From an uncultured Eubacteriales bacterium (GTDB taxonomy: Bacteria > Bacillota > Clostridia > Lachnospirales > Anaerotignaceae), in NCBI GenBank assembly GCA_959604475.1, contig CAUHBX010000068.1, forward strand, positions 1 through 6,184: a DNA stretch of 6,184 nucleotides, read 5' to 3'. The notes beneath the pieces were generated by a model. The model saw only the letters and a program-made list of their open reading frames with translations, had not been told where the DNA came from and did not search any database. The translations under genes were made by a program, and so were the position numbers. How positions within the stretch are numbered: position 1 is the first letter of the stretch; each line of letters opens with the position of its first letter. Below are positions 1 to 4,300 of this stretch, piece after piece.

Positions 1-180
1 AGTGCCGAAAATCCTGTGACTCTGAAAAAGGTGTATGACGAACTGGTTAGGCTGAGCGACAAAAGCGATTTGTCTGATTTCTTGCTGATACTTGAAACGC
101 TTAATCCGTCCGACTTTGTGGCCTTCGTCTCATTTATGAATAGATATAAGTGGAATAAGGACCATAAAAATAAGAATTAA
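1..180 (+). CDS. C-terminal end of an unrecognised protein (5' truncated by the window)
   Basis: Frame 1 is open from the first base to a TAA stop at 178-180, giving 59 residues that begin SAENPVTLKKVYDELVRL and end in a Lys/Asn-rich tail (NKDHKNKN). The piece looks all-helical, with a heptad-like Leu pattern and the segment LNPSDFVAFVSFMNRYK. Helical tails of this kind are common at the C-terminus of XRE-type regulators, and it loosely resembles the end of the XRE protein encoded at 678-992 (LPNNAYKEMKTFLDYLQNKY), but the similarity is too weak to name a family. Base composition is more balanced than in the AT-rich genes that follow. No start or domain is visible, and no clear terminator follows before the next gene's leader. 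Confidence 0.7.
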   Translation, partial: SAENPVTLKKVYDELVRLSDKSDLSDFLLILETLNPSDFVAFVSFMNRYKWNKDHKNKN

Positions 181-214
181 AAACATTTATTTGAATACTT
201 TAAAGTAAAACTGA

Positions 215-244
215 TTGCGGAATAAATATAAAACCTGATATAAT
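215..244 (+). promoter_or_regulatory. Possible extended -10 promoter of coiled-coil gene A
   Basis: TATAAT lies at 239-244, preceded by TG at 236-237 in the extended -10 arrangement TGnTATAAT. A poor -35 (TTGCGG, 215-220) sits 18 bases upstream. Transcription would start near 251, leaving only about ten bases before the ATG at 261 and cutting into the ribosome binding site. Either the transcript has an unusually short leader or the motif is not the real promoter. The same core is preserved in copy B. Confidence 0.45.
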
Positions 245-272
245 AAGAAGGGTGAGAAAAATGACGAATGAA
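221..272 (+). repeat. Leader repeat, copy A (52 bp, 49/52 identical to 975-1026)
   Basis: This segment runs from AATAAATATAAAA through an extended -10-like TGATATAAT, the ribosome-binding stretch AAGGGTGAGAAAAATG and the first four codons (MTNE) of the coiled-coil gene. Aligned without gaps to 975-1026 it differs at only three positions: 234, 235 and 247. Read in the frame used by the XRE gene in copy B, it spells N-K-Y-K-T-stop, almost the same as the XRE C-terminus N-K-Y-K-I-stop. This suggests it is a relic of a duplicated XRE 3' end, or a conserved regulatory cassette. Confidence 0.85.
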
Positions 273-578
273 ACAAAAGAGCTGTTAGACGCTTTTAAAG
301 ATATGTTCAATGCTATGGAGCAAAGAAACAGAGAAATGATAAATGCCTTAAATGAAAAAATTAATAGCGTACAGCAGGAAACAGTAAATATAAAAGCCCT
401 TATAGAAAATACGACAAATAAAAATATACAGCTTCTTATGGAGGCCTATCCGCCTATAACAGAGGACATCCACCAGCTTAAAGATGACATAGAGGTTGTC
501 AAATTTGATGTTGATATTGTAAAAAAAGTTGTGACGACCCATTCCACCGAGCTTAATCAATTAAGGAAAGCAAACTGA
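261..578 (+). CDS. Small coiled-coil protein A, paralogue of the 1015-1395 product
   Basis: This 105-residue protein begins MTNETKELLDAF and is predicted to be almost entirely helical and soluble, with no signal peptide or membrane segment. Residues 1-50 are rich in Gln, Asn, Lys and Glu in a coiled-coil pattern. The C-terminal half contains IENTTNKNIQLLMEAY and VVTTHSTELNQL, which match IENGVARDVKLLAEGY and VVTEHSKRLNKL in the second coiled-coil gene, so the two are paralogues. An in-frame GTG nine bases upstream (252) overlaps the AAGGGTGAG ribosome binding site, so the ATG at 261 is preferred. Short helical proteins starting MTNEELL-like are, as I recall, frequent hypothetical proteins in Clostridia, often near XRE regulators. 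No function is known to me. A terminator hairpin follows 14 bases after the stop. Confidence 0.8.
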   Translation: MTNETKELLDAFKDMFNAMEQRNREMINALNEKINSVQQETVNIKALIENTTNKNIQLLMEAYPPITEDIHQLKDDIEVVKFDVDIVKKVVTTHSTELNQLRKAN

Positions 579-592
579 TTACTTAGATACGA

Positions 593-619
593 AAGGCAGG
601 GATTTCCCTGCCTTATATT
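593..619 (+). terminator. Rho-independent terminator after coiled-coil gene A
   Basis: AAGGCAGGG (593-601) pairs perfectly with CCCTGCCTT (606-614) around a four-base loop. The downstream tract TATATT is AT-rich but not a pure T run, so termination may be incomplete. The hairpin separates gene A from the XRE promoter. Confidence 0.7.
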
Positions 620-626
620 ATTTGCT

Positions 627-655
627 TTGATTTCTTGGATTTTTAAGTATATAAT
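627..655 (+). promoter_or_regulatory. Sigma-A-type promoter of the XRE regulator gene
   Basis: TTGATT (627-632) and TATAAT (650-655) are separated by 17 bases. Transcription would start near 662, just before the strong AGGAGGTGG ribosome binding site at about 665-673. The leader is therefore very short. No clear inverted-repeat operator is visible around the promoter, although autoregulation is common for this family. Confidence 0.65.
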
Positions 656-677
656 CGTATCAAGAGGAGGTGGTTTA

Positions 678-992
678 ATGGAAGGAGAAAGACTGAGTGA
701 GTTAAGAAAAGATAACGGGCTTACTCAAAAAGACTTAGCTGAAATTTTAGGAGTATCAGAAAATTCTATTTCACTTTATGAGAGAAACATAAACACTCCT
801 GACGATGAATTGAAAGTTAAAATTGCAAATTATTTTAATGTTTCATTGGATTATCTGCTAGGAGCTACAGATAAACAAATACCATTAAACCGAAATGAAA
901 CTCAATTTATATATGCGGAAAATTTACCGAATAATGCTTATAAAGAAATGAAAACATTTTTGGATTATTTACAAAATAAATATAAAATATGA
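678..992 (+). CDS. Small XRE-family (Cro/CI-type HTH) transcriptional regulator
   Basis: The protein has 104 residues. Residues 5-60 form a classic HTH_3 domain: RLSELRKDNGLTQKDLAEIL, then GVSENSISLYERNINTPDDE and a final helix ending NYFNVSLDYLLG. TQKDLAEILGVSENSISLYE is the helix-turn-helix with the recognition helix. The remaining 44 residues are a helical tail (YAENLPNNAYKEMKTFLDYL) that could serve in dimerisation or ligand/partner contact. The open frame extends upstream to 627, but the ATG at 678 is chosen because AGGAGGTGG lies directly before it and because the upstream part covers the promoter. The TGA stop at 990-992 overlaps the TGATATAAT motif of the next gene's leader, so XRE and coiled-coil gene B are probably co-transcribed (22-bp gap). 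The gene is very AT-rich. It likely represses its own region; its target is not visible. Confidence 0.9.
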   Translation: MEGERLSELRKDNGLTQKDLAEILGVSENSISLYERNINTPDDELKVKIANYFNVSLDYLLGATDKQIPLNRNETQFIYAENLPNNAYKEMKTFLDYLQNKYKI

Positions 993-1026
993 TATAATAA
1001 AAAGGGTGAGAAAAATGACGAATGAA
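975..1026 (+). repeat. Leader repeat, copy B (52 bp, overlaps the XRE 3' end)
   Basis: This is the second copy of the element at 221-272, with 49 of 52 bases identical. It contains the last five XRE codons and stop (N-K-Y-K-I-stop), the TATAAT box at 993-998, the ribosome binding stretch AAGGGTGAG and the start MTNE of coiled-coil gene B. A possible -35 TTTACA lies at 968-973, with a long 19-base spacer. Identity falls sharply once the coding regions begin. Confidence 0.85.
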
Positions 1027-1395
1027 GAATTACTGCAGGCTGTCAGTGAAATGATAGGAGCCTTGGATACAAAAATTAAAAATCAAATGGATGGATTGGA
1101 TACAAAAATTAAAAATCAAATGGATGAATTAGATACAAAAATTAAAAATCAAATGGATGAATTGGATACAAAATTAACAATTGAAATTCATAACAAAACA
1201 GAGGGATTAAAGGCGTACATAGAAAACGGAGTAGCAAGGGATGTAAAGCTGCTTGCTGAAGGTTATATGTCATTGTCTGAAAAGGTTGACGGCATTAAGT
1301 CTGAAACTGACAAAATCCCAGATTTATGTGATAAGGCAGATTTGATTGAAGCTGTGGTTACAGAACATTCTAAAAGGCTGAATAAGCTCGCTTAA
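1015..1395 (+). CDS. Small coiled-coil protein B with an 11-residue tandem repeat
   Basis: This 126-residue protein begins MTNEELLQAVSEMIGA and has no signal peptide or membrane segment. Residues 17-49 are three almost perfect copies of LDTKIKNQMD(G/E), followed by a degenerate fourth (LDTKLTIEIHN, 50-60). Eleven-residue periodicity is typical of a right-handed or hendecad coiled coil. The C-terminal half (LKAYIENGVARDVKLLAEGY to VVTEHSKRLNKL) is homologous to the product of 261-578. An in-frame GTG at 1006 overlaps the ribosome binding site AAGGGTGAG, so the ATG at 1015 is chosen. It follows the XRE gene by 22 bases and is likely in the same transcript, which suggests it is a partner or co-regulated product of that regulator. 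No function can be assigned. A strong terminator follows. Confidence 0.8.
   Translation: MTNEELLQAVSEMIGALDTKIKNQMDGLDTKIKNQMDELDTKIKNQMDELDTKLTIEIHNKTEGLKAYIENGVARDVKLLAEGYMSLSEKVDGIKSETDKIPDLCDKADLIEAVVTEHSKRLNKLA
1063..1194 (+). repeat. 33-bp in-frame tandem repeat (three near-identical copies plus one degenerate)
   Basis: Copies lie at 1063-1095, 1096-1128, 1129-1161 and 1162-1194. Copies 1 and 2 differ at one base (GGA/GAA), and copies 2 and 3 differ at one base (TTG/TTA). The fourth matches only its first 12 or so bases before diverging. The near-identity at silent positions points to recent expansion. Because the unit is a multiple of three, copy-number change would lengthen or shorten the coiled coil without breaking the frame. 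Confidence 0.95.
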
Positions 1396-1420
1396 TAAAA
1401 AGGATTAAATACATAAAATA

Positions 1421-1455
1421 AAAAGCGCCGCAAATCAGTAATTTACGGCGCTTTT
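1421..1455. terminator. Bidirectional terminator shared by coiled-coil gene B (+) and tRNA-Pro (-)
   Basis: AAAAGCGCCG (1421-1430) pairs with CGGCGCTTTT (1446-1455). The inner AAAT and ATTT extend the stem past one C/A mismatch. A run of T follows on the + strand (1452-1458), and on the minus strand the stem is followed by TTTTTATTTTAT. It sits between convergent transcription units. Confidence 0.9.
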
Positions 1456-1463
1456 TTTATTAA

Positions 1464-1537
1464 TCGGGGTGACAGGATTTGAACCTGCGGTCTCTGCGTC
1501 CCGAACGCAGCGCTTTACCAAACTGAGCCACACCCCG
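1464..1537 (-). tRNA. tRNA-Pro, anticodon CGG
   Basis: The reverse complement reads CGGGGTG (acceptor), TG, a D arm GCTC-AGTTTGGTA-AAGC, an anticodon arm CTGCG-TTCGGGA-CGCAG, variable AGACC, a T arm GCAGG-TTCAAAT-CCTGT, CACCCCG, and discriminator A, 74 nt in all. All seven acceptor pairs form. The loop TTCGGGA places the anticodon as CGG, which reads the Pro codon CCG, and the body resembles bacterial tRNA-Pro. CCA is not encoded (the next bases are TTA), so CCA is added after transcription. The D stem has only three good pairs, which is tolerated. It is transcribed alone from the promoter at 1551-1579 and ends at the bidirectional hairpin. Confidence 0.95.
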
Positions 1538-1550
1538 ATAGAACATATCT

Positions 1551-1579
1551 ATTATACTTATATTTAATATAAAAATCAA
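1551..1579 (-). promoter_or_regulatory. Promoter of tRNA-Pro
   Basis: On the minus strand, TTGATT (1579-1574) and TATAAT (1556-1551) are separated by exactly 17 bases. The predicted start near 1544 lies about seven bases before the mature tRNA 5' end at 1537. Confidence 0.75.
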
Positions 1580-1679
1580 TACAATTTTTTGCGGAAGAAG
1601 AATTTTTTTAACTCTGTTTCCTTATTGTGGCCTAGTTTTTAAAACAGTCTTTTAAATTTCTTAAGAAAAAATTACATTA

Positions 1680-1708
1680 ATGACAATTTCAAAAATATGT
1701 GTTATCAT
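1680..1708 (+). promoter_or_regulatory. Promoter of the stalk-domain protein gene
   Basis: ATGACA (1680-1685, five of six to consensus) and TATCAT (1703-1708, five of six) are spaced by 17 bases, with TG at 1700-1701 giving an extended -10. Transcription would start near 1715, leaving a leader of about 55 bases with no obvious hairpin or riboswitch. Between this promoter and the tRNA promoter (about 1580-1679) nothing else is recognisable. Confidence 0.65.
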
Positions 1709-1768
1709 ACTACATGCAAAGCAAATTACGAAAAATTTGATTAAAGAGTTGAAAAGGAGTTTTAGATT

Positions 1769-3007
1769 ATGAAGAGATATTTTAAATACGCGGCAGCAGC
1801 TGTTTCCGCTGCTACTATGGTAATGTCAAGCGTACCCGCAATGGCTGGCTCACTTCCTCAGAAAAATGACGGAGCACAGAAAACAGAATCCGACCATAAA
1901 GTAATTATCGGCGGACAGACTGAAGAGGGCAAAAAGAAAGAAGAGCCTAAGAAAACAGAGGAAACAGAAGAAACAAAAACAGAGGAAACTAAGAAGGAAG
2001 AAACAAAAACAGAGGATAAGAAAAATACAATCGTATCCAAGGGTTCAGAGCCCAGCCATAAGGTAGTAGTAGGCGACGAGGCTGATAAGAAGGGTACGAC
2101 AGACAAAAAGGATGATACAAATAAAACTGACAAGACAGATAAAACTGACAAGACAGACAAAACTGACAAAACAGATAAGGCTGACAAGACAGACGAAGCT
2201 GACAAGACAGATAAAGCTGACGAGCAGGCTGAAACAGTCGGCTATACCGCTCTTACAGGTAAAATTAACGAAGTAGCAGTTAATGAGGACGGCAGTGCAA
2301 GAATTTCCTTTGAAAGCACAGAGAGAGGCGAAATCATCTTCAATGAAGGCGCTGACTGCATGATAATCGTTGGAAACGAAGTTAAGACAATTAAAGAGCT
2401 CGCAGCCGGCATGGAAGCAACAGTTGTTATGGAGGACAACGCTCCTATGACAATGAGCCTTCCTCCCCAGACAAGCGGAGCTGTGGCTATTGTTGCCCAG
2501 GGAGAGACACCCAGCTTTGTAGCCGTAGATAAATTTGATGATGAGCTTACAAGCGCAAGCCTTAAGCTTAACATGGATGATACAGTTAAAATCCTTGACA
2601 TAAGAGGCACAAAACAGGTACTTACAGCAGAGGACGTTAAGGGCCAGAAGGCTATCGTTGTTTACGGTGCATCAACAAAGAGCATTCCCGCACAGACAAC
2701 ACCTTACATGGTAATTGTACTTCCCGAAGCTGAGACAGAGGCACCCGCTGATAAGACAGAGGCGCCTTCTGAAACACCTGAAAACCTTCCTTTGAGAGCT
2801 ACTGTTGAGGCATTAGGCTACACAATCGAATGGACATCGAACGAAGAGCCTATTATCCTTGTAAAGGGCGACAAAAAGGCTGAAATCAAGGTAAACAGCG
2901 ATACAATTACAATCGATGGAGATATGGTTCACGACCTTTCATCGGCAGTTATCATTACTGACGGAGTGACATATATCCCTTCAGACGCTGTTGATTTATT
3001 AAAATAA
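1769..3007 (+). CDS. Secreted repeat-rich protein with a C-terminal stalk (Cu_amine_oxidN1-like) domain
   Basis: This is a 412-residue exported protein. Residues 1-26 are a Sec signal peptide (MKRYF..., hydrophobic Ala/Val core, AMA|G cleavage). Residues 51-85 are Lys/Glu/Thr-rich. Residues 119-154 are (KTD)n-type repeats. Two short motifs, DHKVIIGG (42-49) and SHKVVVGD (96-103), flank the first low-complexity stretch. Residues 159-318 form a beta-rich, unnamed domain (TALTGKINEVAVNEDGSARI...). An acidic/Pro linker occupies 319-339. Residues 340-412 match the copper amine oxidase N-terminal or 'stalk' domain: LPLRATVEALGYTIEW, a beta-hairpin region, then GVTYIPSDAVDLL. In Clostridia such domains are common in cell-envelope proteins of mostly unknown role and do not imply oxidase activity. 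There is no LPXTG motif or C-terminal membrane anchor, so the protein may be released or bound non-covalently through its charged repeats. AAAGGAG (1753-1759) supports the ATG at 1769. Confidence 0.9.
   Translation: MKRYFKYAAAAVSAATMVMSSVPAMAGSLPQKNDGAQKTESDHKVIIGGQTEEGKKKEEPKKTEETEETKTEETKKEETKTEDKKNTIVSKGSEPSHKVVVGDEADKKGTTDKKDDTNKTDKTDKTDKTDKTDKTDKADKTDEADKTDKADEQAETVGYTALTGKINEVAVNEDGSARISFESTERGEIIFNEGADCMIIVGNEVKTIKELAAGMEATVVMEDNAPMTMSLPPQTSGAVAIVAQGETPSFVAVDKFDDELTSASLKLNMDDTVKILDIRGTKQVLTAEDVKGQKAIVVYGASTKSIPAQTTPYMVIVLPEAETEAPADKTEAPSETPENLPLRATVEALGYTIEWTSNEEPIILVKGDKKAEIKVNSDTITIDGDMVHDLSSAVIITDGVTYIPSDAVDLLK
2123..2230 (+). repeat. 18-bp tandem repeat encoding (K-[TA]-D-K-T-D)n
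   Basis: Six consecutive 18-bp units occupy residues 119-154. Although the protein repeat is three residues, the DNA repeat is six: the first Thr is ACT (later GCT, Ala) followed by GAC, and the second is ACA followed mostly by GAT or GAC. The alternating codons show that the ancestral duplicated unit was 18 bp. The last unit decays into Glu-Gln-Ala. Confidence 0.9.
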
Positions 3008-3010
3008 GAC

Positions 3011-3038
3011 TTTAGAGTAGACTGCCGGCTGTTATAAT
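3011..3038 (+). promoter_or_regulatory. Possible promoter of the lipoprotein gene, inside the preceding terminator
   Basis: TTTAGA (3011-3016) and a perfect TATAAT (3033-3038) are 16 bases apart. The -10 falls in the hairpin's loop side, so a transcript starting near 3045 would lack the 5' arm and could not form the terminator. The leader would be about 35 bases. No other good promoter is visible in the 72-bp gap, so this may be how the lipoprotein gene is expressed despite the terminator. Confidence 0.45.
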
Positions 3039-3061
3039 TTTTTATGACAGCCGGCTTTTTT
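3024..3061 (+). terminator. Rho-independent terminator after the stalk-domain gene
   Basis: GCCGGCTGT (3024-3032) pairs with ACAGCCGGC (3047-3055), followed by six T. ATAA and TTAT inside the loop can extend the stem across a wobble pair. It begins 16 bases after the stop codon. Confidence 0.9.
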
Positions 3062-3079
3062 CAGAAGGGAGGAATGGAT

Positions 3080-4264
3080 ATGAAGAAGCTCCTGGCGATT
3101 TTACTGCCAGCGGTATTGGCGCTTACGGCATGCCAGAAACAGTCCGCATTTAATGAGGAGGAGTTTTTAAATGAGATAAAGCCTAACGTCGAGGTTCTTA
3201 ATTCCTGCAATGAGGAAATGTTCGGCGCTGAGGTGGATTTTAACACAAGCTATCTGGCCGCCTATGCTGACGAGGCCGCCTATGCCGACGGAAGCGGAGA
3301 TATTATCGCGCTTTTCGCACCTGAGGACGAGGCGGAGTATGCGAAACAGTATTATATAGACCCGACCTATTGCGATTTTTATCCGGTCGGTAATTTTAAG
3401 ACCAACGATGACGTAAAGGGATACTTGAGCCAGTATTTGTCTGAGGAGCTGGTTGATAAATACTTCCAGGATGACTTTTTGGAATACGATGGCACCCTTT
3501 ATCTCAGAAGGGGAGCAAGGGGCTACGGCGCCATAACCGTTGATTTGGACAGCCTCAAATATTTGGAGGAAAGGGACGCAAAACAGTATGCGTCAGTGGA
3601 TTTCCTGTATTTCGGCGATTATGACTACACGTCGGAGCTGGAGTTTGTAAAAAACGGTGACGGCTGGATTTTAAACAGCCTGACTGACGGCGGTATTGTC
3701 GGAACCGGGGAATTTGACCAGCAGAAGTTATTAAATGAGATAAAGCCTAATATTGAGCGTCTTAATTCATGCATTGAGCAGACCTTCGGAGCCGAGGTGG
3801 ATTTTGACACAGCCTATATGGCTGCCTATTCCGATGAGGCCTCCTATAACAGCGGAACAGACGGGCCTGCTGCACTGTTCCCGCCGGAGGATGAGGAAAA
3901 GTACGCTGAGCAGTATTATATAGCCCCTGACAACGCGGTGTTCTATCCCGTAAGCAACTTTAAATCCAATGAAGAAGTAAGGAGTTACTTAAGGGAATAC
4001 ATGTCAGACACTGCTATAGACACATATTTCCATGACGACTTCTTAGAATACGAGGGTTCCTTATATCTGGTAAGGGGAGACAGGGACTACCCTGAAACCG
4101 GCGTGGATTTGAACAGCGTCAAATATTTGGAGGAAAAGGACGGAAAGCAGTATGTTTCCGTTGCTGTACTTTTCTTTGGCGAGTACAACGGTACGCTGGG
4201 ACTTGAGCTGACACAGAACAGTAACCGCTGGATTATAAACGATGTATTCCCGGTTGTTGAATAA
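3080..4264 (+). CDS. Lipoprotein made of two tandem 188-residue units
   Basis: The 394-residue product has a lipoprotein signal peptide, MKKLLAILLPAVLALTAC, with lipobox LTAC and lipidated Cys18. The mature protein should sit on the outer face of the membrane. Residues 24-211 and 212-394 are homologous with a constant offset of 188 residues. Paired landmarks are FLNEIKPNVEVLNSC / LLNEIKPNIERLNSC, FGAEVDFNTSYLAAY / FGAEVDFDTAYMAAY, QYYIDP / QYYIAP, FYPVGNFKTN / FYPVSNFKSN, DDFLEYDGTLYLRRG / DDFLEYEGSLYLVRG and GWILNS / RWIINDV. The pattern of a helix-forming 'V..YL..Y.S', then 'EYDG.LYL..G.RG' and a final W-I strand, recalls the IseA/YoeB DL-endopeptidase inhibitor family, but I cannot confirm this. 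The start at 3080 is preferred over the ATG at 3074 because the GGGAGG ribosome binding site ends at 3072. The protein is strongly acidic and Tyr-rich. Confidence 0.88.
   Translation: MKKLLAILLPAVLALTACQKQSAFNEEEFLNEIKPNVEVLNSCNEEMFGAEVDFNTSYLAAYADEAAYADGSGDIIALFAPEDEAEYAKQYYIDPTYCDFYPVGNFKTNDDVKGYLSQYLSEELVDKYFQDDFLEYDGTLYLRRGARGYGAITVDLDSLKYLEERDAKQYASVDFLYFGDYDYTSELEFVKNGDGWILNSLTDGGIVGTGEFDQQKLLNEIKPNIERLNSCIEQTFGAEVDFDTAYMAAYSDEASYNSGTDGPAALFPPEDEEKYAEQYYIAPDNAVFYPVSNFKSNEEVRSYLREYMSDTAIDTYFHDDFLEYEGSLYLVRGDRDYPETGVDLNSVKYLEEKDGKQYVSVAVLFFGEYNGTLGLELTQNSNRWIINDVFPVVE
3149..4261 (+). repeat. Internal gene duplication, two direct copies with 564-bp offset
   Basis: Unit 1 spans 3149-3712 and unit 2 spans 3713-4261. 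DNA similarity is still obvious: the stretch TTAAATGAGATAAAGCCTAA occurs identically at 3167 and 3731, and GAGGTGGATTTT recurs in both. This indicates a fairly recent in-frame tandem duplication followed by divergence, with different Tyr/Cys and loop residues in the two halves. Confidence 0.9.
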
Positions 4265-4266
4265 AT

Positions 4267-4299
4267 AAAAACGGAGCCGCTTTTCGGCTCCGTTTTTTT
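4267..4299. terminator. Bidirectional terminator between the lipoprotein gene (+) and ptsI (-)
   Basis: ACGGAGCCG (4271-4279) pairs with CGGCTCCGT (4285-4293). It is flanked by A-rich sequence on the left and seven T on the right, so it can end both convergent transcripts. The minus-strand tail (TTTTATTTAT) is slightly weaker. It starts just after the lipoprotein stop and lies just beyond the ptsI stop at 4301. Confidence 0.9.
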
Positions 4300-4300
4300 A

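Noticed and set aside
252..263. GTG start upstream of coiled-coil gene A (and the matching GTG at 1006 for gene B)
   Set aside because: The GTG lies within the ribosome binding stretch AAGGGTGAG, leaving no properly spaced Shine-Dalgarno upstream; the ATG nine bases later is well placed in both copies.
1063..1194. 33-bp repeats as a CRISPR-like array
   Set aside because: The units are directly adjacent without spacers, are in frame inside a coding region and encode a regular coiled-coil motif.
1464..1537. tRNA 3' end as an att site of an integrated element within this window
   Set aside because: I found no second copy of the tRNA 3' sequence between 1 and 1463 and no integrase gene, so an attachment site cannot be called.
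1715..1768. Riboswitch or attenuator in the leader of the stalk-domain gene
   Set aside because: The leader is only about 55 bases, A-rich, and shows no stable hairpin or recognised aptamer motif.
1858..2205. Long minus-strand open frame rich in Ser/Val/Leu opposite the repeat region
   Set aside because: It is the antisense shadow of the KTD/KTE repeats, with low-complexity translation and no independent ribosome binding site or domain.
3044..3079. Twelve-residue N-terminal extension of the lipoprotein
   Set aside because: It would start inside the terminator hairpin and would displace the signal peptide; the ATG at 3080 has a correctly spaced GGGAGG and gives a standard lipoprotein signal.
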